NCBI RefSeq assembly: GCF_010093535.1
Contig: NW_022985167.1
Coordinates: forward strand, 1,159,335 to 1,223,334
Source of the DNA: Lindgomyces ingoldianus
Lineage: Eukaryota > Ascomycota > Dothideomycetes > Pleosporales > Lindgomycetaceae
Length of the DNA: 64,000 bases
Direction of reading: 5' to 3'
The notes beneath the pieces are model-generated. The model was not told the DNA's origin. It saw only the letters and a program-made list of their open reading frames with translations, and searched no databases. Position numbers and translations under genes: made by a program. Below are positions 20,330 to 30,768 of this stretch, one piece after another (the first letter of the stretch is position 1; the number at the start of each line of letters is the position of its first letter).

Positions 20330-21082
20330 TTAAGAGCATGGCTGGCCGACGAGGCGGCAACGGCGTTTGGTGAGCTCGGCACCAGCTTCAGAAATGGCCT
20401 CACGTGCAATGATATCACGCTTTTGCTTGGAGCAAGGCTGTCCGACTAGACGGCAACGGGCCTCAGGGTCGGCCCAGCGCTTAATCTTCTCGCAAATCTC
20501 GTCACCAAATGCACAGGCCTTGGCGAACGCCTCAGCGCTGGGGAAAGCCTCAGCGTAGGCCTTGGCGACGGCCTCAGCGAGGGCATCGGCCGAGCGGCGG
20601 GCTTTCTGGCAGGTGTGGGAAGCGAAGAGGCAGTGACGGGCTTCGATGGAGTCATCCTCGGGACTAGCAGAAGCAAGGGCCTCCGCAGCCGCAAGAGCAG
20701 CACGCTTGAGACGGTCACACGGCTGGCCGGGCATGCCGCACGAGCGAGCATCTAGCTCACCCTCGTTTGGATGGGACATAGCGAAGGCCTCGGCCTCACG
20801 CTTAGCCTTAGAGCAGGGCTGGCCGACGAGCCTGCATCGAGCATCCGGCTCGGGAATAGCCTCCCTCTTCTTGGAGCAAGTCAAGCTACCGAAGGAGCAT
20901 TCGGCCTCACGCTTGGAGCATGGCTGACCAACGAGACGGCAGCGGGCAGCAGCTTCAGCCTCAGCCTCACGCTTGGAGCATGGCTGACCAACAAGACGGC
21001 AACGGGCCTCGGGTTCAGAGACGGCAGCACCGTAGGCGGTGGCAGCGAGAATAGTGGTGATAATGATGCTCGTGAGCTTCAT
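20330..21082 (-). CDS. ppg1: alpha-factor-like peptide pheromone precursor, nine C-x6-C units
   Basis: A secreted prepropheromone of the ascomycete alpha type, 250 residues, one exon. ATG at 21082 opens a signal peptide (residues 1-20, MKLTSIIITTILAATAYG then AA). Nine units follow, most ended by a dibasic Kex2-type site (Lys-Arg at 37-38, 57-58, 72-73, 94-95, 126-127, Arg-Arg 162-163, Lys-Arg 201-202, 221-222, 239-240). Spacers are rich in X-Ala/X-Pro pairs suited to a Ste13-type dipeptidyl aminopeptidase. Units 1, 2, 4, 8 and 9 give RCRLVGQPCS; GQPC is a hallmark of filamentous-fungal alpha pheromones. Units 3, 5, 6 and 7 give CSFGSLTC, CGMPGQPC, CLFASHTC and CAFGDEIC, keeping only C-x6-C spacing. 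The flanking Trp common elsewhere is absent. A KexB-processed cyclic peptide (dikaritin type) is the alternative, but no DUF3328 enzyme gene is near. Confidence 0.88.
   Translation of the reverse strand: MKLTSIIITTILAATAYGAAVSEPEARCRLVGQPCSKREAEAEAAARCRLVGQPCSKREAECSFGSLTCSKKREAIPEPDARCRLVGQPCSKAKREAEAFAMSHPNEGELDARSCGMPGQPCDRLKRAALAAAEALASASPEDDSIEARHCLFASHTCQKARRSADALAEAVAKAYAEAFPSAEAFAKACAFGDEICEKIKRWADPEARCRLVGQPCSKQKRDIIAREAISEAGAELTKRRCRLVGQPCS
20333..21004 (-). repeat. intragenic pheromone-unit repeats
   Basis: Unit positions on the minus strand: RCRLVGQPCS at 21004-20975, 20944-20915, 20839-20810, 20458-20429 and 20362-20333; divergent C-x6-C units at 20899-20876, 20740-20717, 20632-20609 and 20515-20492. 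The five identical peptides use different codons, for example Arg as CGC, CGT or AGG and Pro as CCA, CCT or CCC. Confidence 0.9.
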
Positions 21083-21198
21083 GTTAAAGGATTGTGGGAT
21101 CGGTGGATGTGATGAATGATCGTAGTCGTTTGGAAGTTGTTGTGCCAAAATGATTGACTCGAGACGATGCCGAGTTGAAATTGGCTAGAGGAGGAGGA

Positions 21199-21206
21199 TA
21201 TTTATG
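21199..21206 (-). promoter_or_regulatory. possible TATA-like box of the pheromone gene
   Basis: The minus strand reads CATAAATA about 117 bases before the ATG at 21082, a plausible distance for a fungal TATA-like element with a short leader. Confidence 0.3.
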
Positions 21207-21714
21207 CTTCGGAGTCTCTCTTAAATAGATAAGGAGGACTGCATGGAGAGAAGAGGCTTTTTGACCTCAATAAGGTCAATAAAGAGGGAATGATGAGTGA
21301 CGAGCGAAGGGTGATAAAGGGAAGTGGGTTAGGAAGGTGTGGCTTCCCTCCAATAACGAGGGTTTATCCTGAATAGATTTGAATAAGGACCAATAGAAGT
21401 CAGTGAAAGATTGCCTCGACGTGAATCCTCGGCCCTAAACATCGACATCGGCGAGCGAAACTGGTCCAGATGCTTCGAGAAACCTGATCATAACTCGTAA
21501 AAATGGGCACGCGGCAGGGAAAACACAAAGGAGATATCGATTTCTTTGAATAAGAATAAGTCCTGGAAGGTGAAGTGAACAAGGGCGAGGTCGTGCTGAT
21601 TGCCTGATTAGGGTCTGAATAGACTGAATGGAAAGTTTTGGTCTTGGCACGGCTTCACCACGAAACTCGCCCTACTTACCGAGAGCACGGCTTAAGGTGT
21701 TTGTTTCGACGGAT

Positions 21715-21759
21715 GAATACCGATCAGAATACCGATCAGAATACCGATTAGAATACCAA
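21715..21759. repeat. 12-bp tandem repeat in the pheromone/MSM1 intergenic region
   Basis: GAATAC occurs four times, separated by CGATCA, CGATCA and CGATTA, giving a 12-base period over about 45 bases. Confidence 0.8.
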
Positions 21760-21940
21760 TCCGAAGAGTTGACAGGGGGGGATAATTAATGCCACTGCGG
21801 AGTGGATGCTGTGGATCTATGTGTGTAGTCGGTAATGGCCCCATCCGGTACCCATGTCCAAATTCCCCTCCATAGAATGGTTCTCCTTTGAATATATTCA
21901 TTCCAGGATCGTTGCCATGCTCTCGGGAACTCCGGTTCAG

Positions 21941-21947
21941 TGTTTCA
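21941..21947 (-). promoter_or_regulatory. possible Ste12-type pheromone response element
   Basis: The minus strand reads TGAAACA, the consensus bound by yeast Ste12, about 860 bases upstream of the pheromone start codon. A single seven-base match in a region of this size can arise by chance. Confidence 0.22.
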
Positions 21948-22418
21948 ATTGGGATTCATGTAGACACAGTCTTGATGATATGGTCCGACAGAAAGCCACG
22001 GGAACGACCCGAGGGATGTGGTGCTTTCAAAAACGAGGACACAGTGAATGGCTGCGCAAATCAAAAAGTGAGCTGGCATACCATGTGCCAATCGAAATAT
22101 AAGGGTGTGGAACATGAGTGGACAGCCTGACCAGCGGAGTTAATCTCAGTAGGAATAGTGAATTGAAGTGGATAGAATCGTAAGCATGAGTATTCTTAAT
22201 TTCTACCAATAGCATGGTAAGCAGATGGGGTTATTAAGAATTTTACTGTACCTGAGGGTGAATGAATCCAAAGTCGCGCAAGAGTTGATGTTGAGTGCTG
22301 AGTCAGCCTCGCGAAGTTTCCCGAAGTCACGTTTTCTCCAGAGCTCAAGCTCAGACCACAGAGCAGATCCACGGCCAAGTCTGATAGACTTTCAGGTTGT
22401 AAATAGAATTGTAGAAGA

Positions 22419-24418
22419 ATGCGGACACGAGCCCTCAATTTAGCCTTGCCTCTTTCTCGGAATGCCCGCCTACGACGCCCTTCGCCATGGGTCTGCAGGT
22501 CATGCAAGACTCACGGAACTCGCAATCGACAATTCTCATCCCAACCTTCCACTGAGAAGCCGTACTACATCACGACGCCGATATTCTACGTCAATGCCCC
22601 CCCTCATATCGGCCACCTTTATACTATGGTCCTTACGGATATACTCAAACGATGGCAGCAATTGAAGGGAAATAAGGCTATACTGTGCACCGGCACCGAT
22701 GAACACGGTCTGAAAGTAATTGCGAAACCCCCAGGCCTACCCATGTCTATTCTAACATCATCCAAGGTCCAGCAAGCTTCTGCAAAAGCGGGTATTGACC
22801 CGAAACCGTTTTGCGACAAAGGCTCCGAGATTTTTAAAGTACGATGTAGTGGTCCCTGACAAAAAGTGCACCAACTCACATCACTCGAGGAACTTGCACG
22901 AAAAGCCGACGTTACGAACGATCATTTTGCCCGGACAACGGATAAAGAACACAAGGATGCCGTGGGTTATGCTTGGGTATGACAAGGATGCCATTGAGCT
23001 GGGCATCGAGCTGATCTTGGATAGTTTCTATTGCAAGAGAAGGGTTATATATATACATCGCAACATGACGGTTGGTATTCTATCACTGACGAAGCATTTT
23101 ACCCTCAATCTGCGGTTCAGTTGTACCTTGATCCTCCCACGGGCAGGAAAATCATGGTAAGTAGTCATCAAGGCGAGATTCCCCTAAAACTGACCACCGT
23201 CGAGACTTCGATCGAAACTGGTAGTGAGGTGGAGTGGTCTTCTGAGAAGAACTACCATTTTCGTCTCTCTGCTTTCCGGGACCCTCTTCTCGAGTTCTAC
23301 AAAGCAAATCCCTCTTGGATATCACCAGAACATCGCATGAAGGAGGTTGTGGAAGCCGTGGAGTCCGGCCTCGAGGATCTATCTATTTCGCGTCCCTCTA
23401 GTCGTCTTACCTGGGGCATTCGGGTCCCACATGACGAGACCCAAACCATCTACGTTTGGCTCGATGCTCTTATGAATTATGTCAACAAAGTAGGCTATCC
23501 CTGGCAACCTGGCTTGGAGAGTGTCGGAGGCTGGCCTGCGGACTGCCATGTCATTGGTAAAGATATTATGCGCTTTCACTGTGTCTACTGGCCCGCCTTT
23601 CTCATGGCGCTCGGCCTCCCCTTACCGAAGCAGATCCTCACTCACGGCCACTGGACGCTTGGTGGTTCAAAGATGTCCAAATCAACTGGCAAGGTTGTCG
23701 ACCCTTTCAATGCTCTTGATAGATTTGGACCGGACGTCATGCGCTTCTATCTAGCACATGACGGTGGCCTTACACAGGATGCAGATTACGATAACATCCG
23801 CATTATCCAAATGTATAACAAGTTTTTAAACGATTCTCTTGGCAATCTAGTCTCTCGGATTGTGCGAGGAAAACGCTGGAGCGTTCGAGGAGCCATTGAG
23901 AGAGTCGGTGATAAGTTAGAAGAGGGTTGTCAAGAAGGTCCGGGCTCACGGTTCTACAAGAATACATTGTGCTCGATGGCAACCGACGTTGAAGCGGCGA
24001 TAGAGTCATATGATCCGCGCAAGGCAGTTCGCCTCCTAGCAGAGTTTGTACGCGGTGTAAGTGTTCGATCCCAACCTTTCAACCCGATACATGTTCTTAC
24101 CATTGCTAGACAAACCAATTCCTTCAGATGTCGGCGCCGTGGAGCAAAATCTTGCCCTATGCCTCAGGCAATCCTGGCGAAGAAGTCGACAAGATCATTT
24201 TCCTCGCCTCCGAGGGTATCCGCATCTCTGGTATTCTGCTGCAGCCATACATGCCCAATAAAGCAAAACACCTGCTTGATATGCTGGGCGTCGACGACTC
24301 GCGTAGAACGTTCGAGTATTGTCGGCCTGGGTGCGACATGGAATACGGGACGCCTATGGTTGACTTAGGTACCTCGTATCAGGGTGTGCTCTTTCCACCA
24401 TTGGCGAGCGAAGAGTAG
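22419..24418 (+). CDS. MSM1: mitochondrial methionyl-tRNA synthetase
   Basis: A class I aminoacyl-tRNA synthetase that charges mitochondrial tRNA-Met. Exons are 22419-22715, 22767-22838, 22890-22976, 23025-23156, 23205-24056 and 24110-24418, giving 582 residues. The Arg-rich, acid-free N-terminus (residues 1-40) is a good mitochondrial presequence. The HIGH motif is intact at residues 63-66 (PPHIGHLYT), and KMSKS at 352-356 (GGSKMSKSTGKVV). TGTDEHGLK is joined to VQQASAKAG across intron 1, and the tail resumes at TNQFLQMSAPWS after the last intron. Length fits the short organellar form without C-terminal extensions. Introns are 48-53 bases; the fourth (23157-23204) is 48 bases, in frame and stop-free. 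It is transcribed in the same direction as the following MDM20 gene, 434 bases away. Confidence 0.94.
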
Positions 24419-24852
24419 CATGATGAGTGATCACATTATATCTTTACTGGATGGACTTGGTGTATGGTTGGGCTCCAGGACATAGGAGAAGGAACTACTA
24501 AGATAGGAAAACTGTATTATATGTAGTATAGGTTATTACACTGAACGCAACCCACATATATTCCTTAAATGCACTAGACCGTGTTGATCTAGTTGTCACA
24601 ACTGGTGTTAGTGCCATGGCGGTGATTATGCAAATATGTTATTCAGGATGAAAGCAGGCGCGAGGCGGGCGAAGGAAGGTTTACACGAGCCTCGGTTTGA
24701 CCTTCTCGAAGTGAGGCACTTTCTACAACTCGACGCAGTTCTCACTCTCCACGAAATTTCAACACCAACTTGTTATTCCGTCGTTATTATATTATATATT
24801 TGATTCCGGCTGACACTCATTCCCGATCAAGGCAGTCACGCCAACCGTCGCC
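24419..24852. other. intergenic: 3' end of MSM1, promoter of MDM20
   Basis: AT-rich 3' flank followed by the start of the next gene. No RNA gene or repeat is seen. Confidence 0.4.
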
Positions 24853-27800
24853 ATGGCGCTCAACTGGGAGAAGCTCAACAAGCTGCGGCGTGACTACCCA
24901 AAACCAAAATTCGCTTTGGCTGAAATCGGCAGACAACTCAAAAAGCGGCATAATGACCCCTACCTCCTGGTATCGTCGCATACCCTATCCTCTGCGCTAT
25001 CTCGACTTTGGGCTAATGGCTTGGCATAGTCGTGGAAAGCAGATATCTGGCTTCAGATGGGGATCGCAGCACCCCAGGTTCTCGAGGATATCTTGATACC
25101 GTTGTGTACACGACAGCCACCAACAACGGATCCCAGCTTACTTAGCTATATCTACTTCGTTATCTTAGAGGCAACAAGGATTGCGAATATTCCTAATTCG
25201 TCAAATCTGTCTTCTGCGGGTGACGCAGCCCTCAAGGCTTGGCATAGCGCAGCTAAGTCTCTCCATAGTCGGAAAGCTAGGCTGGACTTATGGTCCAAGT
25301 TGTTTGTGACGGCTATGGAAGAGGACTGTTGGGAAGACGTGAGATGGGTACGTCACCCACGATCATTTGTTCTTCCATTACCCATTGTGCCCTTAGTACT
25401 GATTCTTGATAGAGTGTCACCCAAGCTTTACAAGAAAACCCCCAGTATAAGAAGAGAGCTGCCTTTGCACTTATTCTTGCCAATCAACTAGCATATGAGA
25501 AAAAGTGTGCCTCATCTGAAGCGATCTCGCCCGCCGTTGAAATCCAGAAACGGGTTGCACATCAAAAGATGCTGCAGGCATTCCAAAACACAACGAAATC
25601 TCCGGTAAACCCTTTATTCATATTGAAAACATCCATCTAATCGCATAACAGAACGATCCGGTTCGGATACAAGACAGTAGGGATGTGCGATTTATGGCAC
25701 AAATCTTTGAACGGCAGAAGCTTGGTCTCGAATTAACCCAGCTTTGGAGTGACGCACCAGATGCTATACGAAACATCATGGACGCAAATTTCATCGAGAC
25801 CCAGCGCTTAATGTTTCGATCTTTGAAGGCAGAAGGGCAATGGCGGATACTCTACGCTAGAATGTTCGGGGCTGTTAAAGCGGCCATAGATGGTAACGCC
25901 AAAAGCGAGCTCCGAACTCTTGCGAGGAACTGGGAACTCTGGGGCAGCATGATTGAAGCCTTGTCCAGACTGTTCCCAGAGGCGAAGTACGTTGTCTCAG
26001 CCAAACTGGAGTTGTGACACTGAACTGACTTATGTAGGGCAAAGGCGATAGCAAATGATGAATTGCGATCGAGGATTGAAGGGATGGGATTCAATGGCCG
26101 AGATGAGGACCTCACGAAAATGGCTGTTGTTAGCTACGCCGACCGCAGGGAGTTGCTCGCCCTGTGCGAGGATTTCTGGGTCCACTTCCATCACACGAAC
26201 GCATGTTTCCGTGATCTTCATCCTTTTGTTGCACGCCTAAGTCGACAAGAACAAGAGAAATTCCTGTGGACCATCACCCCGTCCCCAAAGGGATACATAT
26301 CATATCCAGAGAACGTGTCTACTGTAAGGCTACAACGGTGTTAAGCCGGCATTGCACTCTCGATCCTCGCTAATCAACTGAAAGGCGTCGTTGAGAACTT
26401 GGCTCGATACGGAAATAAATGTCGCGCGATTTGATTACATGTTGAACATCTCACGAGCGAGAATGGATGAGACGCATAATTCGACGAATCTTCCAGAGCT
26501 TTTCGTGTGCAATGCAATCCGGCTTTACAAAATTGCCGCTCAAGTGCAAGAAGACCCATCCTTCAGATTTAGGCCTGGTTGGCTAGCTATAATGGCTATG
26601 CTGAAATTGCAAGAGCTTTATAATGCGTATCCAGAATTCCGAAGGGAGAAGGGACCATTGAGCGAAAAGGGGGATAGAGTACAAGCGCTAGTCCAAGCCG
26701 GTTTTCTCGCCCTCCACATGACTGCTGACGAAGCTGGGAAACAAGATCGTGGTTTGATCCTGCTCTCCACTCGACTACACACGGTCCTTGGCCTGGGCAC
26801 CATCGCGTTTGACCAGTACCGCCATGCCCAGATCAAAGAAATCCTCAACGATACTCTGTCATACTTTCTCCTATCTCGGATATCACAAAGCCATCCTTTC
26901 GACTCCGTTGGAGAGACCCCTGCGTATCCCGATGCCGAGCTGGCCAAAGTTATTTCCACAATCCAGAGAATGGAGAACAGAGTGGGAGACTTTATTTACT
27001 CCGATTTAGAAAACTTCCAGTATGACCAAACATTCGAGCTCCTCCAATTCAAACAGAAACTCCGGTCGAGCGTGACGAAGCACCTCTGCTTGATTGAACG
27101 ACGAAGGATTGCGCGACTAAAGGGTGAAATTGTAGATTCGTCGCTTGACTTCGACTTGGGCAGTACGTTCCATACCAACTTCGAACCCGAACACCCACTA
27201 GAAAAGCATACCTGCAGCTAACCACTCCTTCGTAGATTTCCGCAATATCTCGGACAACCGCGACTTCAGCGTTCTTCAGAATTACGAGTTTGAATCGGAG
27301 CAACTCAACTGGCAGACATGGCTCCACAACTACCCAAATATCGAATGGATCGTCGACTTTCTTCAGACACAGGAGAGAGCATGCATGCTGGCATTCCAAG
27401 AGCTTCGGTCCGAGCGTTTTCACGAGCAATTCCGCGAGGAAGTGACGGAATGGAAGAAGTCTAATTTGGTGGACAACTTCGCTCAAGTCGAAAGCTGGTT
27501 TTTAGCCGACTGGTCCAATGTCCTGGCCCTCGGAGACTGCCTCCGCGATACAAAGCGCATCACAGAATCCCCAAAGCATATGGCAGATGTGGAGGCAAGG
27601 TTCGACAACATCCTTCATTCTTTAAATTGTGCAGAGCTGCAATTCCAGCACGAAATGACAATCTCCAAAACAGCCCCATCTAATAACACCCCTGGAACTC
27701 ACGTCCTAGAAAACCTAATGCCAACAGAAGGCTATCTCCAGTACTTCTTCGGCCAACTCGAACTCCTCCTCGTGTACGCCAAGCTCATCGACCAGGTCCG

Positions 27801-28101
27801 CAACTTCCACAAACTCTCCAAATTTCCCCCCTCTCGAGTGAAAAAGGAGAAGGTTTGGGTCGACAAAGTTGCTACAGCGATTCAAAACTGCTATACTGCG
27901 GTCCGAAACGCGGCGCAGAGCTATATCGATGCGCTGAGGGAGAGGGGGTTGGAGAGTGTGTTGAAGCATGCAAAGGCTGGGGTAGTGGGAGAGGCGTTGG
28001 TGGGGTTGATGGGGGAGGAGGAGATGAGGGGGTTTGCGAGGGAGTACGTGGAGTCGGCGGTGGATGCACTGGAGGGCGTTTTGAAGGTTAGAATTAAGTA
28101 G
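24853..28101 (+). CDS. MDM20: NatB N-terminal acetyltransferase auxiliary subunit (Mdm20/Naa25)
   Basis: This TPR-like helical scaffold holds the catalytic subunit Naa20 of NatB on ribosomes; NatB acetylates N-termini starting Met-Asp/Glu/Asn/Gln. Seven exons: 24853-24969, 25030-25347, 25413-25604, 25652-25986, 26038-26323, 26385-27162 and 27236-28101, 963 residues. All junction phases agree. The N-terminus (LNKLRRDYPKPKFALAEIGRQ) and ADIWLQMGIA suggest the first helical repeats. The middle contains LRTWLDTEINVARFDYMLNI and the LQLYKIA-like helix typical of the Mdm20 family. The C-terminal part is helical with no catalytic motif, as expected. The assignment rests on recognising the family pattern and its size (yeast and animal members are 800-970 residues). 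The exact acceptor of exon 6 (26385) is the least certain junction. Confidence 0.85.
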
Positions 28102-29016
28102 AGAGGAATGCTAGTTTTGGGTGGTTGTAGGTACTGAAGTGGCAATGGGCGCGGGGGTTAGCGTGGATTATTGAGCGAGCGGTTCTTAAGTCCTTATCCA
28201 AGCCCTTATCCCGTATGGATGAATAGTCGCGCTGGATACAACTGGGTAGATAATACAGTCCAGAGACACACCTCCAGTTCCGTCATCTCCACACTTCCTC
28301 GGTGATAATTACATTACACAAACTTACATCAATGATTGAACCTTCCCATTCTCATTCGTCTATAGGATCTAGCAGCAAGACCAAGCTCAAGCTCAAGCTC
28401 AAGCTCAACTCCAAGCTAGCAGCTACACTGAGTGCACTAAACTTTGGTAACTATCGTCCCCCCCGTCCCTCCGAATCTTGAACTCCAGCCTCTCTCCCCC
28501 AGCAATGACTCTCTCCGTGCATGCAACGCCCACGATTGCAAGAAATAAATTCGCTTCAATGATCCAGGAAACCCACCCTTCCCTTTTGCATTCCCAAGAA
28601 AACTCCGCTGTGTTGTGGTGTATGTGTGCGTGCAACTCGTAATAAGATATAATCACTATGATTACGTAGGGCTTTGACTCGGATCAGATCAGAAGCAAAG
28701 ACTTAAAGAAGATGAGACCGGAGAACCATAGTCCAACCCACCAAGTCTTATGTTGTGGCGGCAGGCGTGGAGAATGCCGGTCCAAGACGCGCCAAATTTC
28801 AGAACTAAAAAGAGATCGAGAAACACCGTAGATCGCCATGCTGCTGAATGTGAGAGAAATTGAACACTGTGAAAAGATGAAATAAGGTGCCGTGAGAAAC
28901 GCGGAGAACCGGTTCCAGTCATAAATAGCGTGGGAGACATGCTGTGAGTCTTGAATGACTCTTGTAGTGGAGAGAGAGGGCTCACGAAAGACGCACTCTA
29001 CAGCATCGTGTCCATA
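28102..29016. other. intergenic between convergent MDM20 and the SWIB gene
   Basis: Contains both 3' ends and a short tandem hexamer repeat (about 28381-28409). Frames of 77-98 codons on the minus strand have no recognisable features. Confidence 0.4.
28381..28409. repeat. CTCAAG hexamer tandem repeat
   Basis: About four to five copies of CAAGCT/CTCAAG in a row, in the 3' intergenic region. Confidence 0.75.
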
Positions 29017-30103
29017 CTACTCGTCCTGGGCGTACAGATTCTGGTTCAGAATCTTGTTCATGGTGAACATGTGCACACGGTCTTGCTTGAAGACGGCTCG
29101 CATGGCTTCGTCGCACCGGATCTGCCGCTTGTCATTTGGGTCTTGTAAGTCTCGCTCCTTGACGTATTCCCAGATCTTCTTGACGGTTTGGGGTCGTGAG
29201 AGCTGACGTGTGTTAGTAAGCGAGAGAGGACTTGCGGTGAAGAGTTATGCCGCATGCGTCAGGAACAGGGGAAATGGGAAATGGGAGATTGACATACGCT
29301 GGTCTCTCCTAGGAGCTCCGACAGCGGCGCTGATAGTGTCATTGGCTTCTGTAGAGATTGTTAGCTTCCGAGTCCCTCGAGCACAATGCTATGGGAGACA
29401 TACGTGAAAACCCCCTGTCCGCTTTACCTCCTTCTTCTCTGCTCCACTGCCCGAGCCAATATCACTATCATCCTCTTCCTTGACCTTATTCGCGCTCTTC
29501 TTCTTTCCACTCTTCTTCTTCGCCGCTGGTACTCGCTTCTTCGTATTCCCACCCCTTGTGCTCCTCGCCCTCGACTTCAGATTCTCCTCGGCCTGCAATC
29601 TGGCCGCATATGCCGCATCGTCCTCCTCAATACTCTTATTCTTCTTTTGTTTCTTTTTTGGCGCGCTCTGTTCTAGTTCTGACACTGCTGACTCGTCGTC
29701 GGGAGTGCGCTTCTTGGAGTTTGCAGCGCTAGCGCTACCCTCGGAGCTATCGGCTGCAGGCGCTTTGGTGCCGTTTGTGGCAGGAATTGCTCGCTCGATG
29801 GTGGGGATGGGCTCTGCGGGTTCGGGGTCGGGGGGGCCGTTGCGCTCACTGTTGAATTTGTCGAAGCGCGCCATGATGAGGGCCGTAACTTGCTCCTGAA
29901 ATTACATTTCAGCATAGTCCAGAGATAGTACAGAATAATAGAGCAAGATATACCTTCTGGTGGGAGATATCATAGTCGACCTTTTCCTGCAGGCCCTTCC
30001 GTATGCGCTTGGCGGAGATGGTGTTTAGATCGCTGGCGGCAAGGATGCTGTCAATGATGGCCGAGTACGACGCCTCGACTTCCGGGGGGAGAGCTGGATA
30101 CAT
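29017..30103 (-). CDS. DEK_C plus SWIB domain nuclear protein (Uaf30/Tri1-like)
   Basis: A probable chromatin or transcription cofactor. Exons on the minus strand are 30103-29954, 29895-29404, 29348-29298 and 29202-29017, giving 292 residues. The N-terminus (residues 1-70) is a DEK_C-like helical domain, including LNTISAKRIRKGLQEKV. The centre is acidic and Lys-rich with nuclear-localisation clusters (PKKKQKK, KKKSGKKKSANK). The C-terminal SWIB/MDM2 fold runs through LSAPLSELLGETS, RPQTVKKIWEYVKERDLQDP and ends MNKILNQNLYAQDE. Yeast Uaf30 (RNA polymerase I upstream activation factor) and Tri1 share this layout, so a role in rDNA transcription is possible but not shown. An alternative first exon (ATG within GCCACCATGACTT just upstream, spliced to the CTCTCC at about 30094) would change only the first three residues. 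Confidence 0.87.
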
Positions 30104-30768
30104 GTCGGGTCAGCGCTGTTCCGAAAGCTGCGATAGTGAGCAGGAAGACCTACAAGTCATGGTGGCTGGCGATCTTCAAGCTCCGCTCGCCGCTCGAGAG
30201 CAGGGAAGGGACCGAAAAGGTAGAAATAAGTTGCCAGACGTCGATCGGAGAATATTCCCGTCGGCGTGAACCTGCCGCGGCCCGGACTTCGAGACGTGGT
30301 GGACGTGGATCGGAAGAGACAGTTGGATGGCAGGATGGTGATCAGATGGCTTCAAAAGGGTATGTGGTAAATGCTCTGGTGGGGGCAGCGGCTCGTATTC
30401 CGCAGAAGCAGCGGGAGATTGTGTCACAGCGCGACAAGAGAAAAGCTAAATTGGGGCAGGCGAGAGTTTTGGTGAAGGCAGCATCAGTGAACGAGAGAAG
30501 GCCGGCTTGCATGCTCCGTGCGTGTGCGCGTGCGACAAGTGAAGGTGAAGATGCACTGTTGGTTGGAGGTGACGCTACAGGAACCAGCCAATCTAGGACC
30601 ATGCTGGCCTTGAGCCGGGCTTGAGCCGGGAGGAGGCTGGGGAACCGCATCAACCACCTGCAGCCACCCACAATCGCTCCCACCGAGAGGAACCACCACA
30701 GCATGCTTTGTCTGAAGAGACAATGAATTTGGGCACCTTGAATTTGAATCTGAATCTGACGCGGCTAT
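30104..30768. other. intergenic: SWIB-gene promoter and RCY1 3' end
   Basis: GC-rich, with overlapping open frames on both strands (30136-30624 plus, 30342-30704 minus) that have no family features and are read as chance. Confidence 0.4.

Larger units (their letters stand above)
21083..22418. other. divergent promoter region, pheromone gene and MSM1
   Basis: This 1.3-kb region separates the pheromone gene (minus) from the MetRS gene (plus). It holds a TATA-like box, a short tandem repeat (21715-21759) and a Ste12-type motif (21941-21947). No gene is seen in it. Confidence 0.45.

Noticed and set aside
20330..21082. Dikaritin-type cyclic-peptide (RiPP) precursor
   Set aside because: Kex2-site repeats fit, but GQPC cores and X-Ala spacers match alpha pheromones better, and no DUF3328/UstY-like, tyrosinase or transporter gene lies nearby.
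24057..24070. tRNA B-box-like GTTCGATCCC
   Set aside because: It sits at the donor end of the last MSM1 intron; no A box, acceptor stem or clover-leaf pairing is apparent.
30136..30704. Overlapping plus and minus frames between the SWIB and RCY1 genes
   Set aside because: Mutually overlapping, no family features, located in promoter and 3' flanks.
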